Shown piece by piece: positions 9,518-18,218 of a stretch of DNA of 64,000 nucleotides; positions within the stretch are counted from its first letter, which is position 1; every line of letters begins with the position of its first letter. The DNA comes from Candidatus Nanopelagicales bacterium. Its GTDB lineage: Bacteria; Actinomycetota; Actinomycetes; S36-B12. The notes beneath the pieces were generated by a model. It made no database searches. It was given only the letters and a program-made list of their open reading frames with translations, and was not told the DNA's origin. The translations under genes were made by a program, and so were the position numbers. Location: positions 124,001 to 188,000 of the forward strand of contig JAGYKV010000017.1 in NCBI GenBank assembly GCA_018401415.1, in the 5' to 3' direction.

Positions 9518-11617
9518 ATGAGCCCGGAATCCAATCGCAGCCGGGCCGAGCAAATTCTCACCGGTCTGGACAGTGAGCAGGCCGCGGTCGCTCAGGCGGT
9601 ATCCGGTCCGGTTCGGGTGCTGGCCGGCGCTGGCACCGGAAAGACGCGGGCAATCACACATCGCATTGCCCATTCGGTTGTTATTGGCGAGAGTGACCCG
9701 GAACGAACGTTGGCGGTCACTTTCACCAATCGGGCAGCGGGCGAAATGCGACACCGATTGCGTGCCTTGGGCGCCGAGCGAGTACAGGTGCGCACATTCC
9801 ATGCTGCGGCACTTCGTCAGTTGCGCTATTTCTGGCCGCAACTTTCCAACTCGGTATTTCCGGAGTTGGTGTCATCCAAAGCACCCCTGGTGGCGCGGGC
9901 GCTGTCGTATTGCAAAGTCGACTCCGACTCCGCACTCGTTCGCGATGTCAGTGGCGATATTGAATGGTGTAAGTCCAACATGATTGATTCGGCGCTGGTG
10001 GCCAAAGCTCGGCGCGAGTTTGCAATCGACATCGCAACTTTTGCCAAGGTTTTCGAAACATACGAGTCAGTGAAAAAGGATCGGAATCAATTGGATTTCG
10101 AGGACATTCTCACACTCATGGGTGCATCGATTCGCAGTCGTCCTGAAATTGAATCGGCAGTACACAAGGCATATAGGTGGTTTACCGTCGACGAATTCCA
10201 AGACGTCAACCCCTTGCAAAAAAACCTGTTGGATTTGTGGCTGGGTGATCGTGACGATTTATGCGTGGTGGGAGATCCGAGTCAGACCATCTATTCGTTT
10301 ACGGGCGCGTCAGCGACGTATCTCGCGAAATTCGTAGAACAGTTCCCCCAAGCAACGCGCATCGAACTGGTGCGGTGTTATCGGTGTACGCCGGAAATCA
10401 CCTCAATGGCAAATGCCGTCATTAGCGGCGGCAACAATGCGGTCACCTTGCGTTCCCAGCGTGAATCAGGTCCACCACCCAAGGTCACCGCCTATTCCGA
10501 CGACAACGACGAAGCAGCCGGGGTCGCTCAAGCTGTTCGCGTGCTGATCGATTCCGGAACTTCCGCCGCCGACATTGCTGTCCTCTACCGAATCAATGCC
10601 CAGTCAGCAGAATACGAATCAGCATTCACGGATTCACTTATCCCATTTGTTTTGCGTGGTACCGAGAGATTCTTCAATCGTCCCGAGGTGAAAACAGCAA
10701 CCATGTTGTTGCGTGGCGATGCCAAGAACCCGGATACAGCCGGTGATTCGCTCACCGTGCGCATTGAAGCGGTGCTCTCCGGCATGGGCTGGTCTACTGA
10801 GCCGCCTCGAGGCACCGGGGCGGTCCGGGAGAAGTGGGAGTCGCTTTTGGCCCTCATGACCATGGCACAGGAGTGCCCGGACTCCATGTCCCTGAGTGAG
10901 TTTGTCGGCGAGCTTGATCAGCGGGCTTCCGTGGAACATGCACCCGATGCAGACGCGGTCACCCTCGCATCTATTCACTCCGCAAAAGGCTTGGAGTGGC
11001 CAATCGTGTTTCTCATTGGTTGTAGTGAAGGTCTGTTGCCGTTGTCCTATGCGGACACGAGTGACTCAATTGAGGAAGAACGCCGACTGGCGTATGTAGG
11101 TGTTTCCCGCGCAGGGCAGCAGCTCCAAGTGAGTTGGGCCAAATCGCGCACCCCCGGTGGCAAAGCGACCAGAACGCTCAGTCGATTCTTTGCCGATTTA
11201 CCCCCAGGAGTATTCGATGGCAGTCTGGCCGGAATTTCACGTGGTTCGGCCAGCGGGTCTTTTATTGCCGGTGGATCTGCCAAAGGTTCGGTTCGCCAAC
11301 GCAAAGGTCCTCGGCCGTGTCGGGTGTGCGGTAAGGCATTGGTCACGGCCGGTGAGCGAACATTGGGCCACTGCCACGGTTGCCCGGTGGAGACACATGT
11401 TGAACTCTTTGAGACTTTGCGCGACTGGCGCAAGGAACGATCGACGGCGAAATCCGTTCCCGCTTACATAGTGTTCACCGATGCGACTCTCACCGCTATC
11501 GCAGAACAGGTTCCCACCGACATGGATTCACTGGCGGCAATTCCCGGTGTGGGGCCAGCCAAGTTGAATGAATTCGGGGAGGAAGTTCTCGAGATCGTTA
11601 TGCGTCTGCAGAGCTGA
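9518..11617 (+). CDS. uvrD2: ATP-dependent DNA helicase UvrD2
   Basis: This superfamily-1 helicase has 699 residues from ATG 9518, matching mycobacterial UvrD2 (about 700). Visible features are Walker A GAGTGKTR (residues 37-44), Walker B 'TVDEFQDVNP', motif III 'GDPSQTIYSFTGA', motif V 'SIHSAKGLEWPIVF' and motif VI 'LAYVGVSRA'. A four-cysteine cluster follows (CRVCGK and CHGC), then a C-terminal HRDC domain (about the last 75 residues, 'LTAIAEQVPTDMDSLAAIPGVG'). The tetracysteine-plus-HRDC arrangement distinguishes UvrD2 from UvrD1/PcrA. A GTG at 9485 is in frame but would add 11 residues absent from the family. The last 20 bases overlap the convergent ABC1-kinase gene. Confidence 0.93.
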   Translation: MSPESNRSRAEQILTGLDSEQAAVAQAVSGPVRVLAGAGTGKTRAITHRIAHSVVIGESDPERTLAVTFTNRAAGEMRHRLRALGAERVQVRTFHAAALRQLRYFWPQLSNSVFPELVSSKAPLVARALSYCKVDSDSALVRDVSGDIEWCKSNMIDSALVAKARREFAIDIATFAKVFETYESVKKDRNQLDFEDILTLMGASIRSRPEIESAVHKAYRWFTVDEFQDVNPLQKNLLDLWLGDRDDLCVVGDPSQTIYSFTGASATYLAKFVEQFPQATRIELVRCYRCTPEITSMANAVISGGNNAVTLRSQRESGPPPKVTAYSDDNDEAAGVAQAVRVLIDSGTSAADIAVLYRINAQSAEYESAFTDSLIPFVLRGTERFFNRPEVKTATMLLRGDAKNPDTAGDSLTVRIEAVLSGMGWSTEPPRGTGAVREKWESLLALMTMAQECPDSMSLSEFVGELDQRASVEHAPDADAVTLASIHSAKGLEWPIVFLIGCSEGLLPLSYADTSDSIEEERRLAYVGVSRAGQQLQVSWAKSRTPGGKATRTLSRFFADLPPGVFDGSLAGISRGSASGSFIAGGSAKGSVRQRKGPRPCRVCGKALVTAGERTLGHCHGCPVETHVELFETLRDWRKERSTAKSVPAYIVFTDATLTAIAEQVPTDMDSLAAIPGVGPAKLNEFGEEVLEIVMRLQS

Positions 11618-12916
11618 AGCCGGGGACCCAGGTCTCGAGTTCTTGGAGAACGGGCACATGTGCATCGAGTTGACACAACACCGCAATGCTGCCAAGCCAT
11701 ACGCGGTGAATTAATGCATACGATGGCGGCAGATTAATCTTCATGCCAATTGTGAAATCAGGATTTCGAACGTCGTTTATCCGGTTGAATTCACCCCGGA
11801 TCCAGTCACGGGTGAAATGGAAGGACTCGTGGCGAGTGGGTTCAACAAAAGGCTCAAGATAATCGAGAACCTGCTGCGGGTCGACGGTGATATGCGGTTT
11901 GACAAAACCTTCGGCTCGTAGCCCTTCGAGTACTTTGTCGGCATCGCCGCTTTGGGCAATACTCAACAGCGTTCCCATGGCAATGGGAAGTCCATCGGGT
12001 AAGCGCGATACCGCCCCGAAATCAAGTACACAGAGTTTGCCTTCGGGAGTAATTCGGAAATTCCCCGGATGTGGATCTGCGTGCAAGAGACCGGCTCGGG
12101 CCGGTCCGGCCAAAAGGAATCGTTCATAAAGCAAACCCGCGTGGTCACGTTCCTCGACGGTGCCACTGGCAATCACCCGGGAAAGGGGTGTGCCGTCGAT
12201 CCATTCACTGACCAAGACATGGGGGCGGCCGCCAGAATGTGTGGAATATGAAAATCCGGGTCACCTTCAAAGGCGACCGCGAATGTTCGTTGATTTTCCG
12301 ACTCGAGTAAGTAGTCGAGTTCCTCCACCGCGCGCTCTTTGAGTTCCTCCAGCAGTGGCTTGATCTCTAATCCGGGGATCCATCCCGCAAATAATTTGCC
12401 CATGCGCATCATTTGATTGAGGTCGGCTATCAGTGCTTTGTCCGCTCCGGGGTATTGGACTTTGACCGCTACAACTCGCCCGTCATGCCACACCCCCTTG
12501 TGCACTTGACCAATTGATGCGGCTGCAGCCGGGGTGTCACTGAACTCCTGGAAACGTTCGCGCCAATCGGGGCCGAGTTCCTCACTCAGGATTTTGTGAA
12601 TTGAAGCGGCAGGCATGGGCGGTGCGGCATCTTGTAACTTGGTGAGCATGGCGCGGTAGGGAGCGGCAATTTCTTCGGGAAGTGCGGCTTCGAAGATGCT
12701 CATGGCCTGCCCCAGTTTCATGGCGCCGCCTTTGAGCTCGCCGAGAACTTTGAACATTTGTTCAGCGGTTCGTTGCTGCATTTCCGCCGCGATCGCTTCG
12801 GCCGGTTTACCGCCAACGCGCTTACCAAAACCTAGAGCGGTTCGGCCGGCATAGGTGGCGGGCAGTGATGCCATGCGAATACCACGCGTGAATGCGTTCT
12901 TCGGTAATTCCGGCAT
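11598..12916 (-). CDS. ABC1/UbiB-family atypical kinase, interrupted by a frameshift
   Basis: The N-terminal frame (12916 to about 12225) has the ABC1 hallmarks: a KxGQ motif (GGAMKLGQAMS), the alanine-rich loop 'AAAASIGQVHKG', and the catalytic Lys region 'VVAVKVQYPG'. The C-terminal frame (12215-11598) has 'VSEWIDGTPL', 'GLLHADPHPGNFRI' (catalytic and metal-binding Asp) and 'LDFGAVSRLP'. Adding one base to the G5 run at 12221-12225 joins them as 'AAPHVLVSEWIDGTPL'. Members of this family support isoprenoid-quinone or lipid metabolism; the substrate here is not known. It corresponds to Rv3197 beside uvrD2. The reconstructed length is about 440 residues. Confidence 0.85.
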
Positions 12917-12936
12917 GGCACCATTGTGACGTTAGA

Positions 12937-13966
12937 TCAATCTGCTCGCACATCGGGATGATGTACAGCGCGGTCACTTGTATCGCGAGTATCCGGATCG
13001 CGAGTATCCGGATCGAGAGCATCCGGATCGCGATATTCAGTGTGATGGGCCAACTGGCATCCGCACAGTGGGTGGGGTGGTCGATTCTCCGCGGTGAAAC
13101 AGGGGATGGGCATGGAGGCCGACCAAGCGAGGTTGATGGCTTCGTTACCGTCGATCCAGTCCCGGAGCACGGAAAGACTGAATGCGGCGGTCAGGTGCAC
13201 CAGCAAGGAATCTGCTGTCGATTGGGCATGTGCATGACGCCACCCAATGAATTGGGATGGCCAGGTGGGATCAAGGTCTCGTCGGTGGAGGTAGTCACAG
13301 CGCACACACGAACTCTTTCCGGGTAGCACAAGGGGTCCAACCACGGATTTGGCATGACGTATCCCTACATGCACATGGGGTAATTGTTCTCGCTCTGCAA
13401 AATCATGATCACTGACAAGCGGGTGGGAAACACTGGGCAGGATCAGTACAGATGCACTGCGAGCGGAATCAGAGATGGTGAATCCGGCCCGCGCGGTGAG
13501 GGATTTAATTGCCGCGCCCAGATAATTCGTCCCCATAATGTGCACTCGCAGAGAGCGCCTCCGGTCAACCATGACGGCGGTGTTGGGGGTGGGGATTCTG
13601 GGTGTTGCTTGAACGTGAATATGAGTCATTTCCGATTCCACGGATCTATTCAATTTCTCTGGAAGCCAGCGGGAAATATTTGGCACGGTATTGGAATCAA
13701 TGAGTCCTGCTGATTCAAGTCCAATTCGAACAATGCGATGCAGGGAACTACTTGTGATCGACTCAGCAGGTTGCAGTATTTGCATGCTGGGCAACGAATA
13801 AATCAATGGCATCCGCGGTACTTCTCTCTCCCGACAAACTGATCAGCCACTGTTTTTCCCGGTCAGTTAAATACAAGACCTCGGGATATTCGCCGAATGT
13901 GAAAGCTCCATTGCGTAACTCGATCAGCGGGATGAGTGGATTTCTTCGTGGGAAAATGTGGTTCAT
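12937..13966 (-). CDS. TOMM leader-binding/ThiF-like (cyclodehydratase N-domain) protein, interrupted by a frameshift
   Basis: This resembles the actinobacterial proteins beside uvrD2 (Rv3196-like) that databases label TOMM precursor leader-peptide-binding or ThiF-like. Evidence: an N-terminal winged-helix-like segment 'FGEYPEVLYLTDREKQWLISLSG', a central 'VVGPLVLPGKSSCVRCDYLHR' region with a CxxC, and a late CGC cysteine pair (PLCGC). The first about 60 codons (13966-13785) and the rest (from about 13790 to 12937) are in different phases. Removing one G from GGG at 13789-13791 gives a continuous 'DLFVASMQILQPAESITSS'. The C-terminal tail is an Arg-Asp-Pro-Asp pentapeptide repeat. No precursor peptide, dehydrogenase or YcaO gene is nearby, so a role in making a modified peptide is unsupported here. 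The family call is moderate. Confidence 0.65.
12991..13035 (+). repeat. 15-bp tandem repeats at the 3' end of the TOMM-like gene
   Basis: Units at 12991-13005, 13006-13020 and 13021-13035 share ATCCGGATCG followed by a variable five-base end. A partial copy lies upstream from 12982. On the coding (minus) strand they encode near-identical pentapeptides of the RDPDx type. The period (15 bp, five codons) is the same as in the adnB repeat but the sequence is unrelated. Confidence 0.9.
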
Positions 13967-14039
13967 GCGGTCATATTGAATTAATCGACCTGTGGATATC
14001 TAGGTGCAATCCACAGGAGAAGTTGATAAAAGCGGGTCG

Positions 14040-15389
14040 CTATTCCCCCAGAGTCGAGCTGAGGAACTGTGCCATTACCCGGTGGGTGTAGATCAGTTCA
14101 CGGTCGGTGACGTACTCATTGGGTGCGTGCGCCACCCCGGCATCACCCGGCCCATATTGCAGGGTGGGGATACCGCCCAAACGGGTGAGAAGTCTCAAAT
14201 CCGAACCATAGGGGGCCGCGTACCGAACAGGTGGAGATCCGAAAACTGCCGTGTGGGCATGTGAAACGTGGTTCACGATCTCAGCGTGCGGGTCGGTGGC
14301 CCCTGATTCAAATTGCCCGCCCCACCATTGAACGGTGACGGGGTGGTCGGAGAGCCACGGGTCTCGTTCGCAGGCATCGCGAATGCACTGTTCGAACTCC
14401 ACGCGCGCTGATTCCACTTTCTCCCCGAGGGCCACCCCGTATCTGCCTTCCGCTACGAGCAGGTCAGGGACGGTTGAGGCCCAGTCGCCCGCCGCAATGG
14501 TGCCAATGGATAGCGGATAAGCAATTTCCCAGCGAGACATGAGCGAATCCGGATCCATATTTCGTTGGCGTTCAAGTTCTTGTAAGGCGACCAGGATGGG
14601 AATGAACTTTTCAATTGCGCTCACACCTTCACTTCGACGCGATGCGTGAATCGCGGCGCCGGGCACTCGAAGGCGGAAGGTCAGTGCTCCGGCATTCGCC
14701 GGAATGATTGCCAACGAAGTGGGTTCGGGTATCACGCAACCCAAGATTGGCTCGGGATAGAAATATGGGAGCCCATCCTTGAGCAGCGAGTAGGTGCCTA
14801 ATCCACCATCTTCCTCGCCAATAACGGGCGCCACCAGGATGTCTCCGCGGGGGGCAAACCCCTGTGAGCGCAGGGTGTGCAATGCCTGCACCGCGGCAAT
14901 CAATCCGCCCTTCATGTCACATGCACCCCGCGCGATGACGGCGGATTCACCCATTGGGCGCGAAGATTGACGCTGAGGAGCAGGTTGATATCTGGGGATA
15001 AATGGATCTGCATCCCATGCCTGCGGATCTCCGGGTGGAACAACATCGGTGTGGCCATTGATCAGGATTGCGGGGAGTTCTCCGGAACCTCGCCAGATCC
15101 CCAGCACCCCCACTCCGGCGGTTCGGGGAACCTCCATCCCGGGGAAATCCGGTTGATGGGTGAGATTCGGCAGATCCATGTCCCAGGTGTGCACCTCCAG
15201 TCCGAGCTTTCCCAAGAGTTCCGCGAGGTATAACTGGGCGTGCGTTTCACCCGGCGATCCACCCATGGAGGGGATCCGCAGGAGGGGATCGAGGAGGTCA
15301 TGGATGTCGGCTGGATGGATTTCCTCAAGGGGTGCGCTCACCGAGGCATTGTCTCGTTGGGAGATCTGTTGCGGGCTGGAATATCCCAC
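14040..15389 (-). CDS. M20-family metallopeptidase/deacylase (ArgE/DapE/aminoacylase-like)
   Basis: The product is 449 residues and is predicted to be a cytoplasmic dizinc amidohydrolase. Metal-ligand motifs in order are 'ILINGHTDVVPPG' (His and the catalytic Asp), 'ARGACDMKGGL' (bridging Asp), 'VIGEEDGG' (catalytic Glu-Glu) and a C-terminal 'QYGPGDAGVAHAPNE' (His ligand). The dimerisation domain between them contains 'AIHASRRSEGVSAIEKF'. The motifs define the superfamily but not the substrate (N-acyl amino acid, succinyl-diaminopimelate or a dipeptide). It is not adjacent to arginine or lysine genes, so I leave it unnamed. It is transcribed away from the DUF5679 gene. Confidence 0.85.
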   Translation of the reverse strand: MGYSSPQQISQRDNASVSAPLEEIHPADIHDLLDPLLRIPSMGGSPGETHAQLYLAELLGKLGLEVHTWDMDLPNLTHQPDFPGMEVPRTAGVGVLGIWRGSGELPAILINGHTDVVPPGDPQAWDADPFIPRYQPAPQRQSSRPMGESAVIARGACDMKGGLIAAVQALHTLRSQGFAPRGDILVAPVIGEEDGGLGTYSLLKDGLPYFYPEPILGCVIPEPTSLAIIPANAGALTFRLRVPGAAIHASRRSEGVSAIEKFIPILVALQELERQRNMDPDSLMSRWEIAYPLSIGTIAAGDWASTVPDLLVAEGRYGVALGEKVESARVEFEQCIRDACERDPWLSDHPVTVQWWGGQFESGATDPHAEIVNHVSHAHTAVFGSPPVRYAAPYGSDLRLLTRLGGIPTLQYGPGDAGVAHAPNEYVTDRELIYTHRVMAQFLSSTLGE

Positions 15390-15571
15390 TAATGCCCCAA
15401 ATGTCCGAAATTAACCGAGTATTTTCCTCGCCACGCCGAAATCAGCCGGTGTACAGCGGCAGGTAACGGGGTTTTCTGCCCTATGGTGGAGACGGCTCAA
15501 GTTGCACAGAGCCACGAAGGTGGCGCCCGTCACCGACCGCACAGCGGAATGAACGTCAACAGGAGGGCCCC

Positions 15572-15727
15572 ATGGCCGAGAGCTACACCGGCGAGGCATA
15601 TTGCGTTAAATGCAAGGCGAAGCGTGAATTCACCGGACATGTCGAAGAAACAAATGGCCGTCGATTCGCCAAGGGCATCTGCCCAGTGTGCGGTACCAAA
15701 GTGACCCGCATTCTCGGCAAAGCCTAA
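15572..15727 (+). CDS. Small DUF5679-type zinc-ribbon protein (51 residues)
   Basis: The 51-residue product carries two CxxC pairs (Y-CVKC-K and I-CPVC-G) spaced to form a treble-clef or ribbon zinc site, with a basic C-terminus. It matches the short DUF5679 proteins of actinobacteria, which resemble zinc fingers of topoisomerase I; their function is unknown. The start is well supported by a strong AGGAGG at 15561-15566. A stable hairpin ends the transcript downstream at 15808. Its small size and strong translation signal suggest an abundant protein. Confidence 0.85.
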   Translation: MAESYTGEAYCVKCKAKREFTGHVEETNGRRFAKGICPVCGTKVTRILGKA

Positions 15728-15807
15728 TTAGCTTTGCTTGAAATCCCCCTGAACCCTCCTGAGGGTTAAGTAGGGGTCTCTTCCCAAGATTGATCCAAAG
15801 ACAGATA

Positions 15808-15835
15808 CGAGGACGGTGCTGCGGCACCGTCCTCG
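15808..15835 (+). terminator. Rho-independent-type terminator after the DUF5679 gene
   Basis: A perfect 12-bp stem (15808-15819 with 15824-15835, CGAGGACGGTGC) encloses a TGCG loop and is followed by TTATTTGGGG. A shorter inverted repeat (AACCCTC/GAGGGTT) lies just upstream at 15752-15767. The hairpin is strong but the T-tract is imperfect, as is common in actinobacteria. Confidence 0.75.
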
Positions 15836-15927
15836 TTATTTGGGGATTGATCATTCGGCCCGGGCACATTTATCCGGCTGCCACTCCACCCACATGCGGG
15901 TTTGTACCGATGTATTACCGTTGGAAT

Positions 15928-17259
15928 ATGTCCCAGCCCCCATTCCCATTCGGCTTTGGTTCCGGCGATGCCAGCGGTGGTGGTAATAACTTCAACATGA
16001 ACAACCTCGGGGCAATGTTCACTCAATTCGGCCAAATGCTCCAGCAGGCTCAAGCGGAAGGTCCACTTCCGTGGTCAACCGTGATGCAGGTCGCCCGACA
16101 AGGGCTGGGAACCGATCCGGTTGTATCCGATGCTGAGCGTCGTGCAGTTCAAGCAGCCATGGAGTTGGCAGATACCTGGCTTGATCCGGTTGTCACTTTT
16201 CCTGTGACCGATTCATCTGTTCAGGTGTGGTCGCGAACCGAATGGTTGGTGGAGACAGCCGACGTATGGAAACTCATTGTCACACCCATCGCGGTCACCA
16301 TGTCTGAACGCATGTCCAGCATGATGCCGGATTCCGGAGACATGGAGTCCCTGCAAGAGCAGTTGCCCGACCAGCTCAAGGAGATGCTTCCGGGCGGTAT
16401 CACCCCGGAGATGATGTCCATGTTGGCTCCCATGCTCAGCATGGTGAATCAACTCGGAGCAACCGCATTTGCGTATCAATTGGGACAAGCACTGGCTGCG
16501 CTGGCGAAGGAGGTTGTGTCCTCCACCGATGTCGGAATTCCACTCGCTGCTGCTGGCACCCGAGCGTTGATTCCACGCAATATTTCCGAATTCGCCGAAG
16601 GTCTCGGTGTTGATCCTCGCGACATCACCCTGTTTTTTGCATTGAGGGAAAGTGCACACCAGCGACTTTTTGATCATGTTCCGTGGCTGCGCCCGCGGCT
16701 TCTATCGGCGATTGAAGAATATGCGCGCTATATGGATGTAAACATGAATTCCCTGAGCGAGCAGTTCACCGGCATTGACATGACGAACCCAGAAGCAATC
16801 CAAGAAATCATGGCATCAGGTGTGTTGGAACCAGAGGACACCGCTGAACAGCGCACAGCCATCGCGCGGCTTGAAACATTATTGGCGCTCATTGAGGGCT
16901 GGGTCGACGACTCGGTGACCGAGGCCGTCGGTGATCGTCTTTCGTCATTGCCGCAGTTACGAGAAACCATGGGTCGTCGACGTGCCACGGGCGGTCCGGC
17001 AGAGTTGACGTTCAGCACCCTGGTGGGCATGCAACTACGGCCACGTTCATTCCGCGAAGCGCACACGGTTTTTGCGGCGGTGCGTTCTCGCAAGGGGATT
17101 GAAGCGCGCGATGCCCTGTGGGCTCATCCCGATCTCCTTCCCACCGCAGAAGACCTGGAAGACCCATTGGGATTTGTTGAAGCCACCACGGCCAGTTTCG
17201 ACATGAGCGACTTCGAGCCTCACGATCCAGACACGCGTGAATCCGAACCCGAACACTGA
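15928..17259 (+). CDS. Zincin-like protein (DUF2342, 'zinc-dependent metalloprotease' family)
   Basis: The 443-residue protein has a Gly/Asn/Phe-rich start, then conserved DUF2342 segments: 'LPWSTVMQVARQG', 'MELADTWLDPV', 'NISEFAEGLGVDPRDI' and 'ALRESAHQRLFDHVPWLRP'. The family's metalloprotease label rests on a putative zinc-site helix at this last motif, but no canonical HExxH is present. It corresponds to Rv3195. Activity is unproven, and the related set also includes proteins tagged as coenzyme-F420-associated. Start: ATG 15928 ('MSQPPFPFGFG') chosen; ATG 15910 is also in frame, and no ribosome site clearly separates them. A GTG inside the gene's end begins the Nudix gene, with a 23-base overlap. 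Confidence 0.75.
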   Translation: MSQPPFPFGFGSGDASGGGNNFNMNNLGAMFTQFGQMLQQAQAEGPLPWSTVMQVARQGLGTDPVVSDAERRAVQAAMELADTWLDPVVTFPVTDSSVQVWSRTEWLVETADVWKLIVTPIAVTMSERMSSMMPDSGDMESLQEQLPDQLKEMLPGGITPEMMSMLAPMLSMVNQLGATAFAYQLGQALAALAKEVVSSTDVGIPLAAAGTRALIPRNISEFAEGLGVDPRDITLFFALRESAHQRLFDHVPWLRPRLLSAIEEYARYMDVNMNSLSEQFTGIDMTNPEAIQEIMASGVLEPEDTAEQRTAIARLETLLALIEGWVDDSVTEAVGDRLSSLPQLRETMGRRRATGGPAELTFSTLVGMQLRPRSFREAHTVFAAVRSRKGIEARDALWAHPDLLPTAEDLEDPLGFVEATTASFDMSDFEPHDPDTRESEPEH

Positions 17260-17779
17260 TCCGTTTCGCCAGGATCTTTTCCAGTGGTCTGGTCAAGGTC
17301 CGTTCGATCTCCTTGACGAGTATCAGCAATTGATTTCCATTGAACCGGATTCAATAACGCGCGGTCGGGTTGCCGGGCACTTCACCGCAAGTGCTCTCCT
17401 GATTGATCCACAGGCGAGCATGGTCATGTTGTTGATGCATCCGAGAGTGGGTCGGTGGTTGCAGTTCGGGGGACACATTGAGCCTGGTGATCACTCATTT
17501 GCCCAGGCGGCTTTGCGTGAATGTCGCGAAGAAAGTGGTTATCCCGATATTGAAATCCGGCCTGTCCCCATTGCCCTTGATCGGCACTCGGTGCCGTGCG
17601 CTGGAGCGGTGAGCGTGCACTGGGATGTGCAGTTTCTGGCAACGGTTGATCACACAGCCGAGCGGATCATGACGGAGGATCTGCACACCCGGTGGTTTGA
17701 CCTGGAGCACGTGACGAATGTGATTCCTGAGTTGGATCCGAGCGTGGACCGACTGATCCGAGCAGCCACGAACTTGTGA
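17237..17779 (+). CDS. Nudix hydrolase
   Basis: This 180-residue protein has a canonical Nudix box, GGHIEPGDHSFAQAALRECREESGY, matching G-x5-E-x7-R-E-x-x-E-E with the metal-binding glutamates. It is preceded by 'VGRWLQFG'. The substrate (a nucleoside diphosphate linked to another moiety) cannot be read from the sequence. The GTG start at 17237 lies 23 bases inside the zincin-like gene, so the two are probably co-translated. It is unrelated in architecture to nudC at 8.2 kb. Confidence 0.85.
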   Translation: MNPNPNTDPFRQDLFQWSGQGPFDLLDEYQQLISIEPDSITRGRVAGHFTASALLIDPQASMVMLLMHPRVGRWLQFGGHIEPGDHSFAQAALRECREESGYPDIEIRPVPIALDRHSVPCAGAVSVHWDVQFLATVDHTAERIMTEDLHTRWFDLEHVTNVIPELDPSVDRLIRAATNL

Positions 17780-17816
17780 CGTCCACAGATATCAACCGGT
17801 ATGTGTGAGGGAATCC

Positions 17817-17848
17817 ACTGAGTTTTCCTCAGACTGAGTTTTCCTCAG
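17817..17848 (+). repeat. Tandem 16-bp duplicated dyad upstream of the 18 kb operon
   Basis: The 16-mer ACTGAGTTTTCCTCAG occurs twice back to back (17817-17832, 17833-17848). Each copy contains a CTGAG/CTCAG inverted repeat around a TTTTC spacer. It lies in the 220-base gap between the Nudix gene and the small membrane-protein gene. Possible roles are a paired operator for a dimeric regulator or a weak terminator. Confidence 0.6.
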
Positions 17849-17999
17849 GTAGTGGGACCGGTCCTGCTCCATTCGTGCGAGGCAGGGACCCGTGGCACAA
17901 TACCGAGACAATAGATGATCGTTAATGAAACGCGAATGAATGCCGACCAGGATTCCCCGGGTCGCGCACATTCACTCGGAGTCCGCAAAGGAGTGTGCA

Positions 18000-18218
18000 G
18001 TGTCTGCCCTGACGTGGTGGCTTATTCCCGTAGTCGTCCTGCTGGTCGCAGGTGGAATCGTGGCGCTCCTTAGCTATTTCCGCCGGCCCACCGAGGATCA
18101 CGATCTGGGGCAATTTGCGTCTTTGCAGGAAGCCATGTCGCGAACCCAAACTGGAGTCCGTGCTCCCAAAAGAACTCGCGCATCCGATCCCACCGGAAGT
18201 AAGCGCACAACCACGTGA
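18000..18218 (+). CDS. Small single-pass membrane protein, function unknown
   Basis: The 72-residue product has one N-terminal transmembrane segment ('LIPVVVLLVAGGIVALLSYF') followed by a hydrophilic, C-terminally basic tail (KRTRA...GSKRTTT). I took GTG 18000 as the start because AAAGGAG at 17987 is correctly spaced; the in-frame ATG at 17940 lacks a ribosome site. The stop overlaps the GTG of the PDZ-protease gene (GTGA), indicating coupling. I recognise no family. Position suggests a partner of the PDZ-Lon protease, which is inference. Confidence 0.65.
   Translation: MSALTWWLIPVVVLLVAGGIVALLSYFRRPTEDHDLGQFASLQEAMSRTQTGVRAPKRTRASDPTGSKRTTT

Noticed and set aside
15752..15767. AACCCTC/GAGGGTT inverted repeat as the DUF5679 terminator
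   Set aside because: Its loop would be only two bases or require opening a pair; the 12-bp hairpin at 15808-15835 is much stronger.
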